From Candidatus Dojkabacteria bacterium UBA3081 (GTDB lineage: Bacteria; Patescibacteriota; Dojkabacteria; SC72), in assembly GCA_002366615.1 (NCBI GenBank), contig DFBL01000023.1, forward strand, positions 1 to 29,653: a DNA stretch of 29,653 nt, read 5' to 3'. Below the pieces are notes generated by a model. That model was not told where the DNA came from and ran no database searches. It worked only from the letters and a program-made list of their open reading frames with translations. The position numbers and the translations under genes are program-made. Shown piece after piece: positions 1-8,417 of the stretch (position 1 is the first letter of the stretch; every line of letters begins with the position of its first letter).

Positions 1-3000
1 TACTGGGATGGTGCTATTGATGAAGTTCGCGTATACAATACTGCGATAGGCGAAGATGAGATAGAGAGACTATATCAAGTGGGTTTAGTACAACATACAC
101 ATGGGGTTCATAGTTCTAATGAAGATGTCTTACCTGCAAGAGCTGATGTACAGTCGATATCATGGACAAGGGTAGGAGATGATACTGGTGATGGAGAAAC
201 ACCATATAGTACAAACTCCCTTTATGCCCAATGGGATTTCAATGAGACTAGTGGTACTACAGCTGATAATGAGGGGAGTCTTGGAGCTACATGTGATGGG
301 ACGCTAATAAATATGACAACAACAGGCCAAGATGTCGGCTTAGGAACGGGGTGGACTAATGATAAACGGCGTTGGGGTAGTGGAGCCTTGATGTTTGATG
401 GTGGGAATGACTATGTTAGAGTTCCTTCTGATTCAAATTTAAGAAGGATGGGTTCTTTCTCCATAGAAGCATGGGTAAATACTGATTCTATCGGGAATGT
501 CCAACAGATTATTACCTCTTCGGATAATGGGGGAGGTGATGATGGGTGGGGGTTACGTATTCAAGGAAGTGGTAGAGTTTCCTTCAATGGCTCTAATGAT
601 GCTGGATGGTATAACACTGTAATAGAATCAGATACCATTTTGAAAGCTGGAGAGTGGTACCATCTAGTGGCAGTTTATGGTGATATTGATATTTATAGTG
701 AAAATGCTCAGCTTAAGATATATGTAAATGGGGTTCTAGAAAATACGAGAATTGTTAAAGGTGGTGTAAGTTACTCAATTACAGACTATATTAGTATAGG
801 TAGGAGAGGAGGGACTCATCTCCCCGACACACTTTACTTTGATGGAGTTATGGATAGTATACGTTTCTACGGAAGACCATTATCAGATACAGAGATACTT
901 AGCAACTATCAGTCTGGAAACATTGAGATGAGGTATAGGACTAAAACAGGTAGTACATGGGGTTTTTGGAGTGGTACAGAGAACTTGATAGAACCTTTTG
1001 ATGATGATTATTTATACGATACTAGTTTAACAGGTTTTCTCTCATACTGGCCAATGGAAGAGAGTAGTGGAACTGATATAGTGGATATTGGTTTTTCTAA
1101 TGATGGTACTGCAAGTGGGGCATATATTACTGATGGTAAATTTGGTAACGCTAGAACTTTTGATGGTGTGAATGATTATATATCAGTTCCAGATAGCTCC
1201 TCGCTTCGTTTATCTAGTGGTTTAACTTTAGAGATGTGGTATAAAACGACAGAGATACCAGTTGATTGGATAGTTCCTGTAAGAAAAGACACTGAAACTG
1301 GTACACGTTATCTTTATGGGTTTGCTTTTGATGGAAGCTCAGGAGGAAGAATATATGGTCAGTATTATAATGGGACTAATTTTATAGGAACGTATACAGA
1401 TTCTGAAGTATTTGATGGGAATTGGCATCATGCAGTAATGACTATAAGTGGAACGACTCTTAAGTTCTATTTCGATGGTGTATTAAAGGATACTGTGACG
1501 ATAACGGGCACACAGGGAGTTCCAACTGGGGAATTAGATATTGGAGCTCAGCCTCCTTGGACTGAGGGTAGTAGAGGGCATTTCTTCGAAGGTTCTATAG
1601 ATGAGGTTAGAATAAGTAATACCGTTGCAACGGCTTCAGAGATTCATGAGAGATGGACAGAAGGTTCTTCTAATGCTACTACATTGAGATCCAGGGCCTC
1701 TGAGCATTTTCTTGAAGGTGATGGAGGTTTTGAGATTGAATCCTCAGGAACTACTGTAGATGCTAATACCATAGGATATTGGAAGTTAGATGAGATCTCT
1801 TCTGCCTCCTTTTCGGACAGTAGTTCATATAACAATGATTCTACTAGTGTTGTAGGTACAACCTTTGTAGATGGAAAGGTTGAAGGGGCTAGAAGTTTTG
1901 ATGGCACAGATGACATAATAACAGTTGGAACCACAGGACGTCCGACAAATAGTTTTACTGTTGAAGCTTGGTTTACAACGGATCAACCTATCACTATTCT
2001 TACAGAAACAACTTCCGGTGTATATGGTAATACAGGTCAACACTATCTATTCGGAGCAGAACAGATGTCTGATAATGGTGGTATGGGAGTATCCGTGGGG
2101 ACTAATGGGATACAAGTAATTGAGCATGGTGCCAATTATCTACCTGCTTTAGCTGTCTATGAGGGCCCTGTACCAAGTGGTTGGAATCATGTTGCTGTTG
2201 TATATAATAATAAACAGCCATCTATATACTTAAATGGAGTGTTAGTACGCACAGGTTTGACCTCTCTTAAAACTTTGGTTTATGCTACTAAGGAAATTGG
2301 TGGAGGTTCTTTTGGTTTTCATTCAGGAAAAGTAGATGAGGTTCGTATTTCCAATAGAGTAAGGAGTGCTGCTGAAATAGGGCAGGTTTATGCAATGGGG
2401 AGAAATGAGTATGTTACTAGAGAGACATTGCTTAGTAACGATATCTCTTCTGATAGTGTGTTACCCTTCTGGTTTGCCAGTGATCAATTAGGTAACAATA
2501 TGGATTTAATATATGGAGAGAGTGCATATGCTAACTATGAAGCTGATATAAATACTGTAGGACTATGGCATTTAGATGAAAACTATAATGTTCCTAACTC
2601 ATATTACCTAAAAGATAGTAGTGGTTATGGGAATTATGGTGATGCAAATGGCTCTGCGTATGGTTCATCTTCTAGTGGTGCTCCTCAAGGGAAAAGAGGT
2701 TTAGCTAGAGAATTCGACGGCACGGGTGGAACTATAGTGGTTGCAAATGATTCATCATTGGCATTTGAAAGAACAAATAGTTTTAGCGTAGAGGCATGGA
2801 TAAAAACATCTTCTACTGCAACCTTCCAAGAAATACTTGGAAAGATGGATAATGCAGCACCATATAGGGGATATGATTTAAGTATATATAATAATGCGGT
2901 AGATTTTCAGCTTATCAATACGTGGGATACAAACTGTATTTCTTTACAAGGTACTACTCCTATAGAGGATGGAAATTGGCACCATATAGTGGGAACATAT

Positions 3001-3885
3001 GATGGAAGTGGTAGTGCTACAGGTGCTGCAATATATATTGATGGGAAAAAGGAGACATATACGGTTTACAGGGACAACTTAAGTGCTACGATAGTTGCCT
3101 CTACAAATTTTACAATAGGTAGTAGAAATAGTAGTTCGGGAACATTTTTTGACGGTTTAATTGACGAAGTTAGAATTTCTAATGTATCTCGTACAGCAGA
3201 TGAAATTCGTCAGACCTATGAGTTTGAAAGGAGAACCCATCCAATAACAATTGATTTTAAAGCAGATTTACAATCTTCTAATCTAATTACAGGAAGTACA
3301 GATCTATCATTTTCAATTGATGAAAGAGACTATGGAGCTACTAACTATATTCAAAATATTGATGTAGGACAAAAGATAGCAGTTAGGGAGGTTATTGCTG
3401 GTACTGAATATATGGCTCAAGGGGATATAGCAACTGTTAATACCAGTACTGGAGCTGTTACAGTGTCTAGTTGGCTTCACTCTAGTACATTTCCTTCTGG
3501 GGGTTATACAGTAAATGCCTCTGTATTCAAATGGCAAAGAGAGTATGTAGATATCCGGTATCCCTTAAGTGAGGATATTAATGGTATCACTAGATTAACC
3601 TTTAGAAAAGAAACGGATGTACCGGCAAGGTTTTGGGTTGATGATGTCGAGAGGGCTACATATTCATCTGACTATGCAGGCACATCTTTTACAGAAATAG
3701 AGGGAGTGGATGATATACAATACCAATTTATATTTTCTAGCTGGGATGATAATCCTGAATTAGATCTGTATTTATCCCAAGTAACCCTATCATATACAGA
3801 AGTTCCAACAATGGAACAATTAATGAGACATGGTAAATGGTTTAATAGTAGTGGGGTACAACAACCCTTCTGGTGGGCTAAGTAA
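1..3885 (+). CDS. Multi-LamG surface protein, 5' partial
   Basis: The frame is open from base 1, so the gene begins upstream; the GTG at 79 is only an internal valine. About 1294 residues are visible. They hold the tail of one LamG (concanavalin A-like lectin/glucanase) domain (nt 1-75) and four full copies at about nt 220-920, 1033-1656, 1771-2400 and 2558-3228. Each opens with a W-x-x-D/E-type strand (YWPMEE, YWKLDE, LWHLDE) and closes with the family signature DGxxDEVRISN followed by A-x-E-I. Linkers of 35-55 residues separate them. A beta-rich non-LamG region follows (nt 3229-3882), ending in MRHGKWFNSSGVQQPFWWAK. No C-terminal membrane anchor or LPXTG motif is seen. LamG domains bind sugars or proteins outside the cell, so an adhesin or cell-surface role is inferred. 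The ligand is unknown. Confidence 0.85.
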   Translation, partial: YWDGAIDEVRVYNTAIGEDEIERLYQVGLVQHTHGVHSSNEDVLPARADVQSISWTRVGDDTGDGETPYSTNSLYAQWDFNETSGTTADNEGSLGATCDGTLINMTTTGQDVGLGTGWTNDKRRWGSGALMFDGGNDYVRVPSDSNLRRMGSFSIEAWVNTDSIGNVQQIITSSDNGGGDDGWGLRIQGSGRVSFNGSNDAGWYNTVIESDTILKAGEWYHLVAVYGDIDIYSENAQLKIYVNGVLENTRIVKGGVSYSITDYISIGRRGGTHLPDTLYFDGVMDSIRFYGRPLSDTEILSNYQSGNIEMRYRTKTGSTWGFWSGTENLIEPFDDDYLYDTSLTGFLSYWPMEESSGTDIVDIGFSNDGTASGAYITDGKFGNARTFDGVNDYISVPDSSSLRLSSGLTLEMWYKTTEIPVDWIVPVRKDTETGTRYLYGFAFDGSSGGRIYGQYYNGTNFIGTYTDSEVFDGNWHHAVMTISGTTLKFYFDGVLKDTVTITGTQGVPTGELDIGAQPPWTEGSRGHFFEGSIDEVRISNTVATASEIHERWTEGSSNATTLRSRASEHFLEGDGGFEIESSGTTVDANTIGYWKLDEISSASFSDSSSYNNDSTSVVGTTFVDGKVEGARSFDGTDDIITVGTTGRPTNSFTVEAWFTTDQPITILTETTSGVYGNTGQHYLFGAEQMSDNGGMGVSVGTNGIQVIEHGANYLPALAVYEGPVPSGWNHVAVVYNNKQPSIYLNGVLVRTGLTSLKTLVYATKEIGGGSFGFHSGKVDEVRISNRVRSAAEIGQVYAMGRNEYVTRETLLSNDISSDSVLPFWFASDQLGNNMDLIYGESAYANYEADINTVGLWHLDENYNVPNSYYLKDSSGYGNYGDANGSAYGSSSSGAPQGKRGLAREFDGTGGTIVVANDSSLAFERTNSFSVEAWIKTSSTATFQEILGKMDNAAPYRGYDLSIYNNAVDFQLINTWDTNCISLQGTTPIEDGNWHHIVGTYDGSGSATGAAIYIDGKKETYTVYRDNLSATIVASTNFTIGSRNSSSGTFFDGLIDEVRISNVSRTADEIRQTYEFERRTHPITIDFKADLQSSNLITGSTDLSFSIDERDYGATNYIQNIDVGQKIAVREVIAGTEYMAQGDIATVNTSTGAVTVSSWLHSSTFPSGGYTVNASVFKWQREYVDIRYPLSEDINGITRLTFRKETDVPARFWVDDVERATYSSDYAGTSFTEIEGVDDIQYQFIFSSWDDNPELDLYLSQVTLSYTEVPTMEQLMRHGKWFNSSGVQQPFWWAK

Positions 3886-3890
3886 AAAGA

Positions 3891-3896
3891 TATAAT
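3891..3896 (+). promoter_or_regulatory. Putative -10 box upstream of cyclophilin gene
   Basis: A perfect TATAAT lies five bases after the LamG-protein stop codon and would give a leader of about 25 nt. An imperfect AT-rich dyad (GTTAAT and ATTAAC arms, 3900-3905 and 3914-3919) lies between it and the start. No clear -35 is seen and the region is AT-rich, so support is modest. Confidence 0.35.
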
Positions 3897-3927
3897 ACTG
3901 TTAATTAATATATATTAACTATTAATA

Positions 3928-4557
3928 ATGTCAGTAATAAAAGATGCAATAGGGGATAACAAGAAGTTTCTTCTTTTGTCTCTAACCCTTATGATTGTTG
4001 TAGTAATGGTCTTTGTAGTTATTAGTTTAGGGATATATAATCCAAGCACTGGGGAGATTGATACTGGAAGTACATCGTACAATGAGCCCAAGGATGTACT
4101 TTTAGACGATGTAAATTATAAAATATTTCTTTCAACAATATATGGGGATATTAAGATAGATTTGTACGAAGATAAAGCTCCTGAAAATGTTAATAGCTTA
4201 GTATTTTTGATAGGGGAGAGGTACTATGAAGGACTTACTTTTCATAAGGTTGTTAAAAACTTTGTTGTACAGGCAGGAGATACAAATGGAGATGGTGAAG
4301 GGAATCCGGGATACACAGTAGAGGAAGAGAATATGGTTGCTTTCTCTGAGTATCAAGTTGGTATGGCTAATGCATCTCAATTCTTTGTTGTTTTGCCTGG
4401 TGCAGATATGAATAAGATTAATGGAAAATATCCAGTAGTTGGGGAAGTTACTGATGGATTTGCGGTACTAGAATCAATGCAAAAGGTTCAGGTAGACGAG
4501 AACTATAAGCCAATCAATGATGTGCTGATTAATAGTATTCAGATTCATGAAGGTTAA
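3928..4557 (+). CDS. Membrane-anchored cyclophilin-type peptidyl-prolyl isomerase
   Basis: The product has 209 residues. An N-terminal membrane helix (about 14-36) is followed by a short linker and a cyclophilin domain (about 62-208), so the isomerase probably folds proteins outside the membrane. Family landmarks are visible: DIKIDLYEDKAPENV, the FHKVVKNFVVQAGD active-site strand, GMANASQFFV and a VVGEVTDG strand. The catalytic arginine of FHR (R55 in human CypA) is lysine here (K107). The usual insert between MANA and SQFF is deleted, as is common in short bacterial forms. The position matching CypA W121 is isoleucine. It lies between the surface-protein gene and the competence genes. Family assignment is firm; activity may be reduced by the R-to-K change. 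Confidence 0.88.
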   Translation: MSVIKDAIGDNKKFLLLSLTLMIVVVMVFVVISLGIYNPSTGEIDTGSTSYNEPKDVLLDDVNYKIFLSTIYGDIKIDLYEDKAPENVNSLVFLIGERYYEGLTFHKVVKNFVVQAGDTNGDGEGNPGYTVEEENMVAFSEYQVGMANASQFFVVLPGADMNKINGKYPVVGEVTDGFAVLESMQKVQVDENYKPINDVLINSIQIHEG

Positions 4558-4601
4558 TACTACAAGATAGAATTCTTAATATATTTTTCATACCATTGTC
4601 T

Positions 4602-4607
4602 TAAAAT
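4602..4607 (+). promoter_or_regulatory. -10 box for comEA, leaderless
   Basis: TAAAAT ends 7 nt before the GTG start at 4615. Transcription would begin at or next to the start codon. No ribosome binding site fits in between. Confidence 0.5.
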
Positions 4608-4614
4608 AACTTAA

Positions 4615-5325
4615 GTGAAAAACAAGCTTAAGGTAAAAAATATTGCTATCCTTTTTCTTTTTTTTCTGCTTGGATTTCTTTCAAACATTTTCTTTGTCCA
4701 TAGGGAGGATATAGATATATTCGCTTTAATTTCTAATCTAAACAGAGAGGTTGTAATAGAGGAAGTAGAGCAGGAAGATGTAAAAAGTGTTGAAATAGAG
4801 GTGTTAGAAGAGGATGTGGTAGAAGAAGAGATAGATCTATGTCCCATACTTGTTGATATTAGTGGGGCTGTAAAAACTCCTGGTGTGTACTGCTTTGATA
4901 AAGGAGCAAGTGTAATAGATGCTGTTAAAAAGGCAAATGGTTTTACTACTCAAGCAGGGTATAAATATATATCTATGAAGATAAATCTAGCTACTAAGAT
5001 GGTAGATAATGGGAAGATCTATATACCTTTTGAAACAGATTACAACTGTCAATTACTAACTTTTAGCCTACCTAAAGAGATTGTAGATATAACGATACCT
5101 GAAAGTGAAGCAGAGGAAGGAGAAGAGCAAGAGGATGGTAACAATGAGGGTATTAGTATTAATAATGGTACACAGGAGCAATTAGAGACTTTAGATGGAG
5201 TAGGACCCTCTACAGCCTTAAAGATAATCGAGGGAAGGCCATATACTCAACTAGAGGATCTTTTAACTGTAAGTGGTATAGGGGAAGCTACATTTAACAA
5301 ATTTAAAGATTTCATATGTCTTTAA
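4615..5325 (+). CDS. comEA: ComEA-like DNA-binding competence protein
   Basis: ComEA binds incoming double-stranded DNA outside the membrane and passes it to ComEC. The 236-residue product shows an N-terminal membrane anchor (about 8-28), an acidic low-complexity spacer (about 45-75), an SLBB domain (about 78-140, with LVDISGAVKTPGVY) and a C-terminal helix-hairpin-helix pair (about 180-235) with the ComEA pattern SINNGTQEQLETLDGVG then ISGIG-like VSGIGEATF. The start is GTG, chosen because it directly precedes the membrane helix and because a -10 box lies 7 nt upstream. Its last ten bases overlap the next gene, so the two are translated together. The order anchor, SLBB, HhH is that of Bacillus ComEA. 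Confidence 0.9.
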   Translation: MKNKLKVKNIAILFLFFLLGFLSNIFFVHREDIDIFALISNLNREVVIEEVEQEDVKSVEIEVLEEDVVEEEIDLCPILVDISGAVKTPGVYCFDKGASVIDAVKKANGFTTQAGYKYISMKINLATKMVDNGKIYIPFETDYNCQLLTFSLPKEIVDITIPESEAEEGEEQEDGNNEGISINNGTQEQLETLDGVGPSTALKIIEGRPYTQLEDLLTVSGIGEATFNKFKDFICL

Positions 5326-6833
5326 AGACTTTTAAATATCGTATTAAAGCTTTAATGTTGTTTTTCATTGATTACAAGGCTATTTTACTCTGTTTTACAA
5401 TTCTTAGTTTAATAATTCCAACTGGGAATTTGTTAGAAAGGGTACTCTTTGATCAAGAAGCTATCTCCTTTTTGACAATTTTAAGAATTTTTCTTCCTTC
5501 AATTGCTTTGGGAATTGTTGGCACTGTTTCATACAGGCTATTTTTGCATGTACAAGTTTTAGGTACTTTTTTAAAAATCTTTTTAATATCAGCTATCTTT
5601 GTATTCTTTTTTGGATATGCAAAATATCAAAAAATTAGTGAAGAGATAGTAAATGTCCAAAGTTTCACTGGTAAGAATGTGTGGATAACTGGGGTTGTTA
5701 CCTCTCAGGAGGGTGCAAGTAGCTACCTGTTCCATCCAGAAGTTAAGGGGGTGGGCAATTCTTTAGTACGATTTAGGCAACGAACTGATTTACATGTAGG
5801 TCAGAGATGTAAATTTAAAGGAAAAGTTGTGCAACCTAAGAGTTTTGCTCAGTTTGATTACAGAAAGTATCTCTTTAGAAGAAGAATATACTCTATTTTA
5901 GAGATTGAGCAGTATGAATGTAGTGATTGGGGAAATACTGCTTTAGAGGTTAGATATAGGTTAGAAGGAGTAGTAGAGCGTGCCCTAGGAGAGCCTGAGG
6001 CATCTCTGCTGATAGGCATTATGTTTGGTAGTAAGAGAATCTTTACTGATGATTTTAATGAGGCTTTAAATAACTCGGGTGTCTCCCATATTGTTGCTGC
6101 TTCTGGATACAATGTAGCTTTAGTAGCTAATGGTATAGATTTGTTAACAAGAAAGTATAGTGGGAAGTGGGTTGTGATATTAAAGATACTTTGTATATGG
6201 CTCTTTTCTGTTTTCTCAGGTCTCTCATCATCCCTTGTTAGGGCTGCTACTATGACTACTTTGTATCTTTTTGCTCTTCTTTTAGGCAGAGAGGTAAATA
6301 GGGGAGTTTCTTTACTTTTTTGTATTACATTACTAATTCTTTTTAATCCATTTCTTTTACATGATATTGGTTTTCTATTTTCTTCTCTTTCTACAACAGG
6401 ATTAATATTCTTTTCTGGTTGTTTTAAGGAGATTAAAAGTACTGTTCTCAAAGACAGTGTATTACCAACATTAACATGTATTCTTTTTACATTACCGATA
6501 TCTGTAATGTTCTTTGGAAAGGTATCTGCTGTTTCTTTACTTTCAAATATTGTGGTAGTACCCATAGTTAACAGTACGATATTTTGGGGATTGGGGATTA
6601 CTTTGATTAATATCTTCTTTCCTTTAAGGGTATTGTACCTAATTCCATATCTACAACTTAGTATATTTAAATATTTTGTATTAATATCCTCTAATATGGA
6701 AATGGTAGAAGTAGGATTAAACAAGAATCTTTTAGCTGTATGTATATATACAGGCCTTTTTCTTTTTTGTTTACTTAAATATCCTTTATCATTGAACAAT
6801 TGGTATATGAAGGAGGCAAAAAATGGGAAGTAG
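5316..6833 (+). CDS. comEC: ComEC membrane channel part (DUF4131 + Competence domain)
   Basis: This is the polytopic membrane half of ComEC, which carries single-stranded DNA across the membrane during natural transformation. The 505 residues hold N-terminal membrane helices, an OB-like DUF4131 region (about 105-195) and the Competence domain (about 215-480) with the hallmark stretch NSGVSHIVAASGYNVALV followed by many hydrophobic helices. The metallo-beta-lactamase domain found at the C-terminus of most ComEC proteins is absent and is encoded by the next gene, which overlaps by 11 bases. The ATG overlaps the end of comEA. A 313-codon open frame on the opposite strand here is a shadow. Confidence 0.9.
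   Translation: MSLKTFKYRIKALMLFFIDYKAILLCFTILSLIIPTGNLLERVLFDQEAISFLTILRIFLPSIALGIVGTVSYRLFLHVQVLGTFLKIFLISAIFVFFFGYAKYQKISEEIVNVQSFTGKNVWITGVVTSQEGASSYLFHPEVKGVGNSLVRFRQRTDLHVGQRCKFKGKVVQPKSFAQFDYRKYLFRRRIYSILEIEQYECSDWGNTALEVRYRLEGVVERALGEPEASLLIGIMFGSKRIFTDDFNEALNNSGVSHIVAASGYNVALVANGIDLLTRKYSGKWVVILKILCIWLFSVFSGLSSSLVRAATMTTLYLFALLLGREVNRGVSLLFCITLLILFNPFLLHDIGFLFSSLSTTGLIFFSGCFKEIKSTVLKDSVLPTLTCILFTLPISVMFFGKVSAVSLLSNIVVVPIVNSTIFWGLGITLINIFFPLRVLYLIPYLQLSIFKYFVLISSNMEMVEVGLNKNLLAVCIYTGLFLFCLLKYPLSLNNWYMKEAKNGK
6810..6816 (+). promoter_or_regulatory. Strong Shine-Dalgarno site (AAGGAGG)
   Basis: AAGGAGG lies six bases before the ATG at 6823, inside the end of the comEC membrane gene. It fixes the start of the metallo-beta-lactamase gene. 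It also shows that the organism uses Shine-Dalgarno sites for genes inside operons, in contrast to the leaderless operon heads in this window. Confidence 0.85.
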
Positions 6834-7629
6834 GTTAATCAAAAATATATTGTGGTTACTGTTAGGAGTAATATATCTTTTTACTGTTAAACATGAGGAT
6901 AGCGTAGTGTTTTTAGATGTAGGACAGGGAGATTCTATCTTAGTACAAAAAGGAGATATTCAACTTCTAATTGATGGTGGTCCAGATGAGAAAATACTGT
7001 ATGAGCTTAGTAAATATGTACCGATATATGACAGAAAGATAGAGTATATTTTACTAACTCATCCCCATGATGATCACTTGGTAGGTCTTTTAGAGGTGCT
7101 AGAGAGATATGATGTAGGAGAGATTTTGTACTATCCTGTTTGTTATGACAACGAGAACTATAGGTATTTGTTACAAAATTATGATAATTTTAGAGAAATT
7201 GGGCAAGGTGACACTATACGGCTTAAAGATATGGAGATTGAGGTGCTGTGGCCAGTTCTGAACAAAAAAGAGAAGGGTTGTGTACCTCAGTTTAACAACA
7301 ATTTGAATAATGATTCTTTGGTACTTAGTTTTGAATTTTTGGGAAAGAAATTTCTCCTTATGGGAGACATTGAAATGGAAGCAGAGGATGTTATGCTTCG
7401 AGATGGATTAGTTGATGGTGAGTATAATGTGCTCAAGGCTGGTCATCACTGTTCCTCATCCTCCAGTAGTGAAACATTTCTAAAAATGGTTTCTCCTGAG
7501 TTAGCCATATGTTCAGCTGGGGAAGCGAATTCCTTCGGGCATCCAAGTAGTGAAACACTTCAAAATTTCTCTGAGTACAATGTTCAATATTTAGTTACAT
7601 ATGAGAAGGGAAATATACAGATAAAGTAG
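6823..7629 (+). CDS. ComEC metallo-beta-lactamase part, separate gene
   Basis: This 268-residue protein has one N-terminal membrane helix (about 7-22) and then a metallo-beta-lactamase domain of the ComEC/Rec2 type: FLDVGQGDS at 30, the metal ligand motif HPHDDH at 80-85, LLMGD, LKAGHH and NSFGHPS. In fused ComEC proteins this domain is thought to degrade the non-transported DNA strand. Here it overlaps the channel gene by 11 bases and has its own strong ribosome binding site, so the ComEC protein is delivered as two membrane polypeptides. All metal-binding motifs are intact, so it should be active. Confidence 0.88.
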   Translation: MGSRLIKNILWLLLGVIYLFTVKHEDSVVFLDVGQGDSILVQKGDIQLLIDGGPDEKILYELSKYVPIYDRKIEYILLTHPHDDHLVGLLEVLERYDVGEILYYPVCYDNENYRYLLQNYDNFREIGQGDTIRLKDMEIEVLWPVLNKKEKGCVPQFNNNLNNDSLVLSFEFLGKKFLLMGDIEMEAEDVMLRDGLVDGEYNVLKAGHHCSSSSSSETFLKMVSPELAICSAGEANSFGHPSSETLQNFSEYNVQYLVTYEKGNIQIK

Positions 7630-7640
7630 AGGATATGTGG

Positions 7641-7646
7641 TAAAAT
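7641..7646 (+). promoter_or_regulatory. Extended -10 box for tRNA-Arg(GCG)
   Basis: TAAAAT preceded by TGG (7638-7640) has the extended -10 form TGn-TAnnnT. It lies 13 nt before the tRNA 5' end, giving a leader of about 7 nt. Confidence 0.5.
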
Positions 7647-7659
7647 GACTATTAAATAT

Positions 7660-7733
7660 GTACTTGTAGCTCAACTGGATAGAGCATTGGTTTGCGGAAC
7701 CAAAGGTTGGCAGTTCGAATCTGCCCAAGTACA
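7660..7733 (+). tRNA. tRNA-Arg (anticodon GCG)
   Basis: A full cloverleaf can be drawn. The acceptor stem is GTACTTG/CAAGTAC (7660-7666 with 7726-7732) and the discriminator is A7733. The D stem is GCTC/GAGC, the anticodon stem TTGGT/ACCAA with loop TTGCGGA, and the T arm GGCAG-TTCGAAT-CTGCC. The anticodon is GCG, reading CGC and CGU as arginine. The arginine identity bases A20, C35 and G36 are present, and G37 follows G36 as TrmD requires. CCA is not encoded. Most bacteria read these codons with an ACG anticodon edited to inosine, so GCG is unusual. Confidence 0.93.
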
Positions 7734-7744
7734 CTTACTAAATT

Positions 7745-7750
7745 TAGAAT
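7745..7750 (+). promoter_or_regulatory. -10 box for P-loop kinase gene, leaderless
   Basis: TAGAAT ends 7 nt before the ATG at 7758. It supports that ATG over an in-frame ATG at 7692 that lies inside the tRNA gene. Confidence 0.4.
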
Positions 7751-7757
7751 TAGAGAA

Positions 7758-8312
7758 ATGATATATCTTTTTACTGTAGGACTTTCTCTTTCGGGGAAAA
7801 GTTGGTTGGTAGAGAAGATAAAGGAGAGGTTTCCTAAGAGCTTTATAACCATTGAAAGTCGCTCCATACATGATATGCTCAACACAATTGAGCCCTTCCA
7901 AGATGACAATAGTCCAAAGGGTAGCTCATATGAATTAAGACAGGAATTCACAAAAGAGATTAGAGAGCTTCTAATAAAGCTTTTTGCAAAGGAGGGGTTA
8001 AATATTATTCAAGACTCCTGTAATCTGAAAAAGGAAGAAAGGCAGAGGAGAGTATTAGCAGTCAGGGAGATAGTTCCTGATGTAAAAATTTTTCTAATAT
8101 TTGTGGATACTCATAAAAAGGAGATAGAGAGGAGGGCTAATGATTTAGATAAAGAGAAGGGGAATGGAGTATGGAAGGACCTTTTCATAAAGCAAATAGA
8201 GGAATTTGATATACCTACAAAAGAAGAAGCAGACTTCTTTATCCATTACAATGGAAAGGATTGGGAGAGCGTAATAGAGAAAATATCTCAAGTATTAGAA
8301 GATGAGGTATAA
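7758..8312 (+). CDS. Small P-loop kinase (AAA_33 / polynucleotide-kinase-like)
   Basis: The 184-residue product starts MIYLFTVGLSLSGKSW, a Walker A loop at residues 8-15. A DSCN strand and an arginine-rich region (EERQRR, ERRAND) follow, as in the lid of nucleotide and polynucleotide kinases of the AAA_33 type. The substrate is not evident. An in-frame upstream ATG at 7692 lies within the tRNA and is rejected; the ATG at 7758 begins directly at the first beta strand and has a -10 box 7 nt upstream. The gene sits between two tRNA-Arg genes and just before argS. A link to RNA or tRNA metabolism is tempting because phage T4 Pnk repairs tRNA, but that is inference from position only. Confidence 0.7.
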   Translation: MIYLFTVGLSLSGKSWLVEKIKERFPKSFITIESRSIHDMLNTIEPFQDDNSPKGSSYELRQEFTKEIRELLIKLFAKEGLNIIQDSCNLKKEERQRRVLAVREIVPDVKIFLIFVDTHKKEIERRANDLDKEKGNGVWKDLFIKQIEEFDIPTKEEADFFIHYNGKDWESVIEKISQVLEDEV

Positions 8313-8313
8313 T
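8308..8313 (+). promoter_or_regulatory. -10 box for tRNA-Arg(TCG), overlapping a stop codon
   Basis: A perfect TATAAT contains the TAA stop of the kinase gene (8310-8312). It ends 7 nt before the first tRNA base, so the transcript would begin at or next to the mature 5' end. Confidence 0.6.
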
Positions 8314-8320
8314 CGTATAT

Positions 8321-8394
<74 letters not shown>

Positions 8395-8403
8395 TTTTTA
8401 ATA

Positions 8404-8409
8404 TATACT
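8404..8409 (+). promoter_or_regulatory. -10 box for argS, leaderless
   Basis: TATACT ends 8 nt before the argS ATG, so the predicted transcript has a leader of 0-2 nt. No Shine-Dalgarno sequence is present. Confidence 0.5.
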
Positions 8410-8417
8410 TAAGAAGT

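Noticed and set aside
5858..6799. 313-codon open frame on the minus strand
   Set aside because: It is the shadow of the comEC membrane gene; its sequence is low in hydrophobic order, resembles no family, and the plus frame is clearly ComEC.
7692..7757. Upstream ATG for the P-loop kinase
   Set aside because: It lies within the tRNA-Arg(GCG) gene and would add 22 unrelated residues; the ATG at 7758 begins at the first strand.
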